Translations under genes and position numbers: made by a program | The notes under the pieces: generated by a model | Database searches by the model: none | Told to the model about the DNA's origin: nothing | The model's input: only the letters and a program-made list of their open reading frames with translations | Assembly: GCA_031277155.1 (NCBI GenBank) | Contig: JAITMW010000042.1 | Span: 1-15,551, forward strand | From: Clostridiales bacterium | GTDB lineage: Bacteria > Bacillota > Clostridia > Lachnospirales > WRAX01 | Reading direction: 5' to 3' | Length of the DNA stretch: 15,551 bases | In this document: piece after piece, positions 1-5,726 of the stretch | How the letters are laid out: every line of letters starts with the position of its first letter | Position numbering within the stretch: the stretch's first letter is position 1

Positions 1-1
1 C

Positions 2-1522
2 CATGGGGCGCTGCCGCATTATACCAACGCATATTCCATGGCGCTGCTGGCCAGGGAATTTATCGCCACATATCCCGATATTTTGCGCATAACGGGGGCC
101 GCCAATATGCAATTTGGCGGCAGGACATTGAACAATACCAATTTATTGCTGCAAGCAAGCTGGCATTATGCGGGCGCGGACGGCTTTAGGACGGGTACAA
201 CGCGCGAGGCGGGCTTTTGCCTGCTGTCCACGGCATATAGGGACGGCAGGCGCATGATTGCGGTTGTGATGGGCGCGGCAAACAACGACGGCAGATATGG
301 GGACACCCATAGGCTGTTGGATTTTGGCTTTGCGGAGGCGGCGCGAAGGGATGCCGAAAGGCCCCGGCCCATAATCACGGAGGAAGAGCCGGAGCCCGAA
401 ATTGTCTACATAGAGCCGGCCGCCACATTTAATGAGGATTATGCCCATATTCCTTGGGTGTTTTCGACATATGCCGAGCCTGATTTTCGCTCGCAACGCA
501 TGGCCTTTTTCAGCCCGCAATATATCGACATTACATATGAGCGCGAGGATGGCTGGGCGCTGATAAATACGACAGACGGCGAGCATTGGGCGCATTTGCG
601 ATATAATATGCATTATATCAACAGGCCTATGGGAATTTTTAGCAACAGAGGCGATGTGCATATGGTCAGCGTTATCAATCCGCAGGTTGTCGCCGTGCTT
701 GCCCGGGAGGGCAGATGGCTGCATATCGAAACATGGCTTGGGCCAAAATGGATAAATCTTGATTTTACACAGCCTGTCCGGGATTTGGACAGGCTGCTTG
801 CACGTTTTGGCGACAATCTCGCCGTATATTTTGAAAATCTTGAGACGGGCTTTGTGTATGGCCACAACGCCGACAGGGTGTTTTTTGGCGCAAGCGTCTC
901 CAAGGCCGCTTTCGCTTTGTATATCTATGAAATGGCGGAGCGGGGCGAGGTTGACCTAAGCGACAGGCTGACCTTTACCTCGGCGGATTATAACACCGGC
1001 TCCGGCGTGATTAGGGACAGATATCCCATCGGCACCTCTTTCACTATGCGCGAGCTGCTTCGGCTTAACCTCAGCTACAGCGACAATATCGCGACGTTGA
1101 TGCTGGTGCGGCATTTCGGCACCCTGGGCTATAGGCAATTCGTGGCGAACCTTGGCGGAAATCCCGCCCATGTGCGAAACAGGGTGATGAATTCCAATCT
1201 TACCGCAAGGGATGCCGGGCTTTTTGCGAGGGCCATCCATGATTATATAGAATCCGGCGGCGCATACAGCGAGGAATTTCGCGCCCATCTGCTGGACAAC
1301 CAATTCCCCTTCATTGTGTCGGACTATCCCGTGGCCGGCAAAACGGGCTGGACACGGTCCCTCGCATGGCATGATATGGCCATTGTTTATGCGCCGTCGC
1401 CGTATGTCCTCGTCATCCTGTCGGCCAGAGACGGCTGGACAGCGCGGGATTATCGCGACTTTGCGGAAATTTCCATGGCATTTCAAAATTTTAATGATAG
1501 GTGGTTTGTGGCGGCGTCTTGA
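2..1522 (+). CDS. S11 D-alanyl-D-alanine carboxypeptidase fused to a class A beta-lactamase-like serine hydrolase (5' partial)
   Basis: The reading frame is open from base 2, so the gene begins upstream; the ATG at 38 is internal. The first ~120 residues match the end of an S11 (DacF/PBP5-type) domain, which trims D-Ala from peptidoglycan stem peptides outside the membrane. They include HYTNAYSMALLAREF and the third active-site motif as RTG (188-196, usually KTG). The SxxK and SxN motifs would lie upstream. An acidic Pro/Glu linker follows (about 360-420), then two SH3-like segments (about 437-605 and 617-763, the second ending in WLGPKWI). The C-terminal domain has a class A beta-lactamase fold signature: SVSK (893-904), SDN (1079-1087) and KTG (1340-1348). 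The omega-loop Glu (E166, ExxLN) is absent, so penicillin hydrolysis is unlikely and a peptidase-like role is inferred. The stop lies one base from the convergent ung stop. Confidence 0.85.
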   Translation, partial: HGALPHYTNAYSMALLAREFIATYPDILRITGAANMQFGGRTLNNTNLLLQASWHYAGADGFRTGTTREAGFCLLSTAYRDGRRMIAVVMGAANNDGRYGDTHRLLDFGFAEAARRDAERPRPIITEEEPEPEIVYIEPAATFNEDYAHIPWVFSTYAEPDFRSQRMAFFSPQYIDITYEREDGWALINTTDGEHWAHLRYNMHYINRPMGIFSNRGDVHMVSVINPQVVAVLAREGRWLHIETWLGPKWINLDFTQPVRDLDRLLARFGDNLAVYFENLETGFVYGHNADRVFFGASVSKAAFALYIYEMAERGEVDLSDRLTFTSADYNTGSGVIRDRYPIGTSFTMRELLRLNLSYSDNIATLMLVRHFGTLGYRQFVANLGGNPAHVRNRVMNSNLTARDAGLFARAIHDYIESGGAYSEEFRAHLLDNQFPFIVSDYPVAGKTGWTRSLAWHDMAIVYAPSPYVLVILSARDGWTARDYRDFAEISMAFQNFNDRWFVAAS

Positions 1523-1523
1523 T

Positions 1524-2195
1524 TCACAAATTCGGTATCTGCCAATCAATTTCAGGAGCGCCCAGCGCCGCCAAAAAAGCATTGGCCGCGGAAAAGTGCT
1601 TGCAGCCAAAAAATCTGCCGCCCGCAAGGGGGCTTGGATGTACCGCCGTCAGCACCCTGTGGCGGCCCGTGTCAATTAGGGCGGCTTTTTGCTGCGCGTG
1701 CCTGCCCCACAGCATAAATACCATGGGCAGCTCCCTTTGAGAAAGCCGGGTGATGATGCTGTCCGTAAATTGCTCCCAGCCCTTGCCGGCGTGGGACTTA
1801 GAGCGTCCCGCCTCCACCGTCAGCACAGTATTTAGCAGCAGCACGCCCTGCATCGCCCATGGCATCAAAAAGCCATTATTTGGCATTGTGCAGTCCAAAT
1901 CATTGCAAAGCTCGATGAAAATATTGCGCAAAGAAGGGGGAATTTTTGCCGCCGGCCTGACGGAAAAGGCCATGCCGTGGGCCTCGCCCGGGTTTATGTA
2001 TGGGTCCTGCCCCAGTATGACGACCTTGGTGTCCGCATAAGATGTGTGGCGCAGGGCGGAAAAAATCTCGTCCATGGGCGGATAGACCGTCTTTGTGAAA
2101 TATTCCTGCTTTAAGAATTGCCTAAGCGCGAGATAATAGGGCTGCTGCCGCTGGTTGGCCACAAAGTCGTCCCAATCATTATCAAATTTTACCAT
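1524..2195 (-). CDS. ung: uracil-DNA glycosylase (family 1)
   Basis: Removes uracil from DNA to start base-excision repair. The 223-residue length is normal for family 1. Visible motifs are the water-activating GQDPY loop (residues 62-66, catalytic Asp64), LLLNTVLTV (119-127) followed by SHAGKGWE, and the HPSPL minor-groove loop (186-190). After HPSPL the sequence is AGGRFFG, one residue shorter than the common SAHRGFFG form; this is a small oddity that leaves His186 and Leu190 in place. The ATG at 2195 follows a modest GGGCAGG ribosome site. The gene diverges from tadA with a 39-base gap and converges on the cell-wall gene, stop to stop. I find no convincing promoter of its own; one would have to lie inside the tadA coding region. 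Confidence 0.97.
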   Translation of the reverse strand: MVKFDNDWDDFVANQRQQPYYLALRQFLKQEYFTKTVYPPMDEIFSALRHTSYADTKVVILGQDPYINPGEAHGMAFSVRPAAKIPPSLRNIFIELCNDLDCTMPNNGFLMPWAMQGVLLLNTVLTVEAGRSKSHAGKGWEQFTDSIITRLSQRELPMVFMLWGRHAQQKAALIDTGRHRVLTAVHPSPLAGGRFFGCKHFSAANAFLAALGAPEIDWQIPNL

Positions 2196-2199
2196 TTTG

Positions 2200-2228
2200 T
2201 TGACCTGCCCTTCGAAATATGTTACAAT
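2200..2228 (+). promoter_or_regulatory. Sigma-A promoter for tadA with extended -10
   Basis: TTGACC (2200-2205), a 17-base spacer and TACAAT (2223-2228), with a TGn extended -10 element at 2220-2222. The predicted start point is about 2235, which is the A of the tadA ATG, so the transcript would have essentially no 5' leader. Confidence 0.7.
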
Positions 2229-2234
2229 CGCGTC

Positions 2235-2687
2235 ATGGATGAATTTTACATGAAAGAGGCACTAAAACTTGCGGAAATTGCCCGCGCCATGGACGAGGTG
2301 CCCATTGGCTGCGTCATTGTCCATGACGGCGAAATCATTGGCGCGGGGTACAATCTGCGCAATTCTAAGAAAAACGCGTTGTATCACGCTGAAATCATCG
2401 CCATAGACGCGGCCAGCAAGCGCCTGGGGGATTGGCGTTTGGAAAATTGTACCATATACGTCACAATAGAGCCGTGCCCCATGTGCGCCGGCGCCATTTT
2501 ACAAAGCCGCATCCCGCGCCTGGTTTACGGCGCGGTCAGCCCAAAGGCGGGTGCCGTGGGCTCTATCGTCAATTTACTGGCAAATCCCGCTTTCAACCAT
2601 CAGGTGGATGTGGTCACGGGTGTGCTGGGTGCGGAATGTTCTGCCATTGTTACCGAATTTTTCCAAAATTCACGAGCAAGACCGTAA
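2235..2687 (+). CDS. tadA: tRNA-specific adenosine deaminase (A34 to inosine)
   Basis: Deaminates the wobble adenosine of tRNA-Arg(ACG) to inosine in the cytoplasm. The 150-residue protein has the zinc-dependent deaminase motifs HAE (51-53, catalytic Glu53) and PCPMC (80-84), followed by AGAILQSRI and the family tail FNHQVDVVTGVL...C (120-135). The reading frame stays open upstream to 2118 through ung, but homology begins at MDEFYMKEAL, so ATG 2235 is chosen. ATG 2250 is a weaker alternative. No Shine-Dalgarno sequence precedes either, and the promoter at 2200-2228 predicts transcription starting on the 2235 ATG. The last five codons and the stop overlap the 3' end of rnpB on the other strand. 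Confidence 0.96.
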   Translation: MDEFYMKEALKLAEIARAMDEVPIGCVIVHDGEIIGAGYNLRNSKKNALYHAEIIAIDAASKRLGDWRLENCTIYVTIEPCPMCAGAILQSRIPRLVYGAVSPKAGAVGSIVNLLANPAFNHQVDVVTGVLGAECSAIVTEFFQNSRARP

Positions 2688-3009
2688 GCCGGGTTCTGTT
2701 TTGATAATCATCTATCTGGGCCGCCCGTCGCCGCGGCGGCTCTAGCGGTGCTTCGGAGACAGGCGGGTCACCTTTTGCGTCTCCTCCCTTGCTCCAGGCG
2801 GGGTTTACATGTGCCGCGGCCGTCGCCGCCCGCGCGGTGGGCTCTTACCCCACCTTTCCATCCTTACCCAAATCTGCAAGATTTTGGCGGTTTATTTCTG
2901 TTGCACTTTCCTTAAGGTCGCCCTCACCGGGGATTACCCGGCGCCATGCCCTGCGGAGCCCGGACTTTCCTCACACTGAAACAGTGCGCGATTATCCGTC
3001 TTACTCGTG
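2671..3009 (-). ncRNA. rnpB: RNase P RNA (A-type-like)
   Basis: Catalytic RNA that matures tRNA 5' ends. Read on the minus strand it has the conserved core GAGGAAAGTCCGGGCTCC (2955-2972), then the GGCGACC, AGTGCAACAGA, AAACCGCC, GGTAAGGATGGAAAGGTG and GTAAGAGCCCACCG blocks, a GGAGCAAGG segment, an L15-like AAAGGT, and the 3' ACAGAACCCGGCTTA element (2685-2699). Helix P1 is closed by CACGAGTAAGAC (3009-2998) and GTCTTGCTCGTG (2682-2671), 12 pairs with one G-U, which sets both ends to within a few bases. The length of about 339 nt and the helix order suggest the A type usual in Clostridia rather than the Bacillus B type. No clear intrinsic terminator follows P1. Confidence 0.95.
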
Positions 3010-3013
3010 ATGT

Positions 3014-3042
3014 TTTTAAGTTTAGCGGAAATAGGCAATCAA
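3014..3042 (-). promoter_or_regulatory. candidate rnpB promoter inside the upstream gene
   Basis: On the minus strand, TTGATT (3042-3037), a 17-base spacer and TTAAAA (3019-3014) place the start near 3007-3008, at the 5' strand of P1. The -35 overlaps the last codons of the membrane protein gene. The -10 matches the consensus at only three positions, so the call is tentative; read-through from purKE could also supply rnpB. Confidence 0.4.
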
Positions 3043-3387
3043 AAACATTATTATCAGCGCAAAAAGCGCGGTGTTTATTATAGTAATGACAAAGAAAATA
3101 TTGAATAGCTTGGGCAGCGTTGCGCTTTGACGCCTGTATCGGATTTTGCTTATAATTGCTGCTATGAAACAGATTAAAGTTGTCAGCAGCGCAACAAAGA
3201 GTACTTCCCACAAAAAATAGATTGCCGCAATATTGTAGAATAGTTGGCGTATATACATTTGGTTTCTGACGCCGCCGCTGCCATCGTAGCCCGACATCAC
3301 CGTAAGGAAAGAACTCAGATTGCCTATAGATACAAGGATTTGAAGGACGAATGCCGAAGTGAGCAGTCTAGCCCAAATACTTTTCAT
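3022..3387 (-). CDS. small membrane protein of unknown function
   Basis: I do not recognise this family. The 121-residue product has three hydrophobic stretches that look like membrane segments (about residues 7-30, 50-80 and 94-119). A Gly-rich turn (SGYDGSGG) follows the first, and a basic loop (KIRYRRQ, 81-87) lies before the third. No catalytic motif is visible. The start is set at ATG 3387, preceded at six bases by AAGAGG; a TTG at 3402 is also in frame but lacks its own site. The gene overlaps the purE end by 20 bases, which suggests translational coupling and membership of the purKE transcript. Its 3' end appears to contain the rnpB promoter. A membrane role is inferred; a purine-related role would be speculation. 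Confidence 0.7.
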   Translation of the reverse strand: MKSIWARLLTSAFVLQILVSIGNLSSFLTVMSGYDGSGGVRNQMYIRQLFYNIAAIYFLWEVLFVALLTTLICFIAAIISKIRYRRQSATLPKLFNIFFVITIINTALFALIIMFLIAYFR

Positions 3388-3880
3388 AACCAACCTCTTC
3401 AAGCTTCTCGGCCTTCTTCACAACCAAATCCTCCAAATTTTGTGAATATTGCACAATTTTCTTAGTCAATTCAATGTCTGATATGGCTAATATTTTTGCG
3501 GCAAGCAGACCGGCATTTGCCGCGCCATTTATCGCCACCGTCGCAACAGGTATGCCGGGCGGCATCTGGACGATGGACAGCATCGAATCCCATCCGCTTA
3601 AATTGCTGGATTTCACAGGCACACCGATGACGGGCAAATGCGTCAGCGAAGCAACCATGCCCGGCAAATGAGCAGAGGCGGCGGCACCCGCAATAATCAC
3701 AGAAATGCCCTTGTTGGCCGCGCTTTTGGCATATTCATACATCCTTTCAGGGGTGCGGTGGGCGGAAACTATGGTCAATTCATACACAATGCCCAGTTTA
3801 TGAAGGATTTCGGCGGCATCCTTCATCACGGGAAGGTCGGAATCGCTGCCCATGATTATGGCAATTTTTGGATTGTTCAT
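3368..3880 (-). CDS. purE: 5-(carboxyamino)imidazole ribonucleotide mutase
   Basis: Class I PurE converts N5-CAIR, made by PurK, into CAIR in purine synthesis. The 170-residue length is typical. The GSDSD phosphate-binding motif (11-15), SAHRTP (39-44) and AHLPGM (70-75) are intact. The glycine run before AHLPGM reads GAAAS rather than the usual GAGGA. SNLSGWDSMLSIVQMPPGIPVATVAI matches the family core. An AGGAGG ribosome site six bases before ATG 3880 overlaps the end of purK, and the gap to the purK stop is three bases, so the two are co-transcribed. The order purK then purE is the reverse of the common purE-purK order. Confidence 0.97.
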   Translation of the reverse strand: MNNPKIAIIMGSDSDLPVMKDAAEILHKLGIVYELTIVSAHRTPERMYEYAKSAANKGISVIIAGAAASAHLPGMVASLTHLPVIGVPVKSSNLSGWDSMLSIVQMPPGIPVATVAINGAANAGLLAAKILAISDIELTKKIVQYSQNLEDLVVKKAEKLEEVGYEKYLG

Positions 3881-3883
3881 CTT

Positions 3884-5044
3884 CTACCTCCTTGATATGA
3901 TTTTCAGGCTGCCATGGGCATTTCCGGCCTTTTTGACTGCATTTTCCAGACTGTCGTCAATGACAGTAATATGGCCCATTTTGCGCCCGGCGCGGGTTTC
4001 TTGTTTTCCGTAAATATGCAGTGCGGCACCGGGTATTTTTAACATATTTTCGGCACCTTGCACAAAAGCGGGGCCGCTGTGGCCCGGCTCGCCCAAAATA
4101 TTGCGCATCACAGAGGGTCTTATCAGCGTGGTGTCGCCCAGAGGCAGGCCGCAGACGGCGCGCACATGGTTTTCAAACTGGCTTGCCACGCAGCCCTCGA
4201 TGGTGTAATGGCCGGAATTGTGGGGGCGGGGTGCAATCTCGTTGACGAGGACACGGCCGCCCGATTCCACAAACATCTCCACACAAAACATCCCTACGCC
4301 GCCAAATATTTCCATGACTTTGCGAGCCACTTCCATGGCAGAATCGCGCACAGCAGCATCAATGCAGGCAGGCACCCTTGTTTCATACAGCACTTCCTCC
4401 CTATGTTCGTTTTGCGCCACAGGATAGATGGCAATTTCGCCGTCTTTGCCTCGGCAGGCCAATACAGAAATTTCCATGTCAAAATTCACAAATTTATCAA
4501 TCATAAGCGGGATTTTTTCTCCATTTAGAGCAGAAAAGGCCTCCTCGGCCTGCGCGGCAGACTTCACAAGATAATTTCCGCGGCCATCATAGCCCCCCAG
4601 ACGCGCTTTCAGCATCATGGGATAGCCAAATTTCTCCCCCGCCGTCAAAATGTCGCCGGCGGATTCCACAGGCATAAAATCAGGCGCAGGCACACCGCCG
4701 TCCATCAGGCGCTGCTTCTGTGTCAGCTTGTCCTGTATGATTTTCAGGCTCTGGGGCGTGGGATATACGGGCTTTCCGCCCTCCTCCACCTCAAAAAGCG
4801 CCGCCACGTCAATATGTTCGATTTCATAGGTCAAAATGTCCGAAAGTTCGGCCAGCTTTAAAATGCCTTCGCGGTCCTTCAGACCGGCAACGATATGGTG
4901 GTCTGCAATGCTGTGGGCGGGGCAATGGGGGTCCGGGTCCAAAATGGACACATACATGCCCATCTTTTTGGCCTCCAACATCATCATTTTGCCTAATTGA
5001 CCGCCGCCAATTATGCCAATTTTTGTGCAAAGTGCTGAATTCAT
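3884..5044 (-). CDS. purK: 5-(carboxyamino)imidazole ribonucleotide synthase
   Basis: ATP-grasp enzyme that joins bicarbonate to AIR to give N5-CAIR, the substrate of the adjacent PurE. At 386 residues it is of standard length. Visible features are the N-terminal GGGQLG nucleotide-binding loop (13-18), a central ATP-grasp domain (about 105-295) with KARLGGYDGRGN (146-157) and NEIAPRPHNSGH (268-279), and the C-terminal RKMGHIT element (354-360). The start at ATG 5044 has GGAAGGG upstream at suitable spacing. Other pur genes are not in this window. The leader contains a terminator-like hairpin (5075-5103), so attenuation or separation from the upstream cold-shock gene is possible. Confidence 0.97.
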   Translation of the reverse strand: MNSALCTKIGIIGGGQLGKMMMLEAKKMGMYVSILDPDPHCPAHSIADHHIVAGLKDREGILKLAELSDILTYEIEHIDVAALFEVEEGGKPVYPTPQSLKIIQDKLTQKQRLMDGGVPAPDFMPVESAGDILTAGEKFGYPMMLKARLGGYDGRGNYLVKSAAQAEEAFSALNGEKIPLMIDKFVNFDMEISVLACRGKDGEIAIYPVAQNEHREEVLYETRVPACIDAAVRDSAMEVARKVMEIFGGVGMFCVEMFVESGGRVLVNEIAPRPHNSGHYTIEGCVASQFENHVRAVCGLPLGDTTLIRPSVMRNILGEPGHSGPAFVQGAENMLKIPGAALHIYGKQETRAGRKMGHITVIDDSLENAVKKAGNAHGSLKIISRR

Positions 5045-5074
5045 AAGTATCCCTTCCTATTCTCGACAATAATG

Positions 5075-5103
5075 AAAACCCTCCATGGATGGACCATGAA
5101 GGG
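5075..5103 (-). terminator. intrinsic terminator or attenuator-like hairpin before purK
   Basis: On the minus strand CCCTTCATGG (5103-5094), a five-base loop and CCATGGAGGG (5088-5079) form a 10-pair stem with one G-U, followed by only four T (5078-5075) and then CATTATT. It could end the cold-shock transcript or lie in the purKE leader. The short T run makes the strength uncertain. Confidence 0.4.
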
Positions 5104-5156
5104 CAAGTGCTATTAAACCACTAAATATTAGAAAACAATATATATAAACATAATGT

Positions 5157-5184
5157 TTTATACTTTGTGAATTAAAAGCATCAA
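5157..5184 (-). promoter_or_regulatory. candidate purKE promoter
   Basis: On the minus strand TTGATG (5184-5179), a 16-base spacer and TATAAA (5162-5157), just after the cold-shock stop codon, predict a start near 5150. That gives a leader of about 106 nt to purK containing the 5079-5103 hairpin. I see no purine, PRPP or ZTP riboswitch signature in it. The surrounding AT-rich DNA makes chance matches likely. Confidence 0.35.
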
Positions 5185-5191
5185 CCGTGTG

Positions 5192-5392
5192 TTAAATGCG
5201 GGAGACATTGGAGGCCTGTGGACCTTTGGTACCGTCAACCACTTCAAACTGGACTTCTTGGCCTTCTTCAAGGGTTTTGTACCCATCAGAATTGATGGCG
5301 GAAAAATGAACAAAAACGTCATCTTCGCCCTCTACAGAAATGAAGCCAAAACCTTTCTCGGCATTAAACCACTTAACAACGCCATTCTTCAT
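5192..5392 (-). CDS. csp: cold-shock domain protein (CspA family)
   Basis: Single cold-shock domain of 66 residues that binds single-stranded RNA and DNA and acts as an RNA chaperone. RNP1 (KGFGFI, 13-18) and RNP2 (VFVHF, 26-30) are intact, and the N-terminus GVVKWFNAEKG is typical. AGGAGG lies eight bases before ATG 5392. The gene has its own promoter (5465-5493) and a leader of about 65 nt with a hairpin, which suggests regulation after transcription starts, as in other csp genes. It lies upstream of purKE on the same strand. Which csp paralogue this is cannot be told from the sequence. Confidence 0.96.
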   Translation of the reverse strand: MKNGVVKWFNAEKGFGFISVEGEDDVFVHFSAINSDGYKTLEEGQEVQFEVVDGTKGPQASNVSRI

Positions 5393-5414
5393 GCAAAAAT
5401 CCTCCTACTATGGT

Positions 5415-5449
5415 AAAAAATACTTGCGGGTTGCTCTTTGCAAGCCGCA
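5415..5449 (-). promoter_or_regulatory. hairpin with T tract in the csp leader
   Basis: On the minus strand TGCGGCTTGC (5449-5440), loop AAAGA and GCAACCCGCA (5434-5425) form a 10-base stem with one C-C mismatch, followed after four bases by six T (5420-5415). It lies about 10 nt after the predicted start and about 10 nt before the AGGAGG. It could be a premature terminator or a temperature-sensitive leader element. The pairing is read directly; the function is inferred. Confidence 0.45.
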
Positions 5450-5464
5450 TTTTTATACCACAAC

Positions 5465-5493
5465 ATACTACCACAAAAAAAATCCTTTGTCAA
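5465..5493 (-). promoter_or_regulatory. csp promoter
   Basis: On the minus strand a perfect -35 TTGACA (5493-5488), a 17-base spacer rich in T and TAGTAT (5470-5465) predict a start near 5458. The -35 lies inside a short hairpin that may end the upstream small gene. Confidence 0.6.
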
Positions 5494-5502
5494 GGACTTT
5501 TT
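5475..5502 (-). terminator. possible intrinsic terminator overlapping the csp -35
   Basis: On the minus strand TCCTT, loop GACA and AAGGA form the core of a stem that extends outward by A-T pairs and ends in eight T (5482-5475). The GC-poor stem makes it weak. It begins about 14 bases after the stop of the 53-residue gene. Confidence 0.35.
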
Positions 5503-5515
5503 ATCGCTTTGCGCC

Positions 5516-5677
5516 TTACATAAAAAGGAAATAGAAGCCCAAGGCAAGCAGGAGAACTGCCATAAATATTGATAATGACGCGAAGAATAGCGCGAACATC
5601 ATGCCGACAGCCATGGAAAACATCACGATGCCGCCCACGCGGCGCAATTGCCCGGGCTTTAGCGGCTTTTTGCCCAT
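5516..5677 (-). CDS. 53-residue hydrophobic membrane protein
   Basis: This short reading frame starts at ATG 5677 after a GGGGTGA ribosome site and ends with TAA at 5516. The product starts with a basic, Pro-containing stretch (MGKKPLKPGQLRR), then about 38 almost entirely hydrophobic residues that could form one long or two short membrane helices. I know of similar unnamed small proteins in Clostridia but cannot assign a family. It follows the rpe-thiN gene by 49 bases on the same strand. In Bacillus the small membrane-binding peptide gene spoVM holds this place, but the sequence does not resemble SpoVM and is twice as long. A TATAAT at 5700-5695 could drive it separately, though no good -35 is visible. 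Confidence 0.75.
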   Translation of the reverse strand: MGKKPLKPGQLRRVGGIVMFSMAVGMMFALFFASLSIFMAVLLLALGFYFLFM

Positions 5678-5726
5678 GAAATCACCCCATAGGCATTATA
5701 CTACAGCTTTTACAAAAAGATTCGTA

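Noticed and set aside
143..865. A 240-codon open frame opposite the cell-wall gene
   Set aside because: The plus strand carries recognisable S11 and SH3-like sequence; the antisense product has no domain character.
2211..2226. LexA-like site (CGAAATATGTTAC) between ung and tadA
   Set aside because: The half-sites are imperfect and the spacing is one base short of the Firmicutes SOS box.
2118..2234. 39-codon upstream extension of tadA
   Set aside because: It runs through the ung start region, has no family similarity, and the promoter lies inside it.
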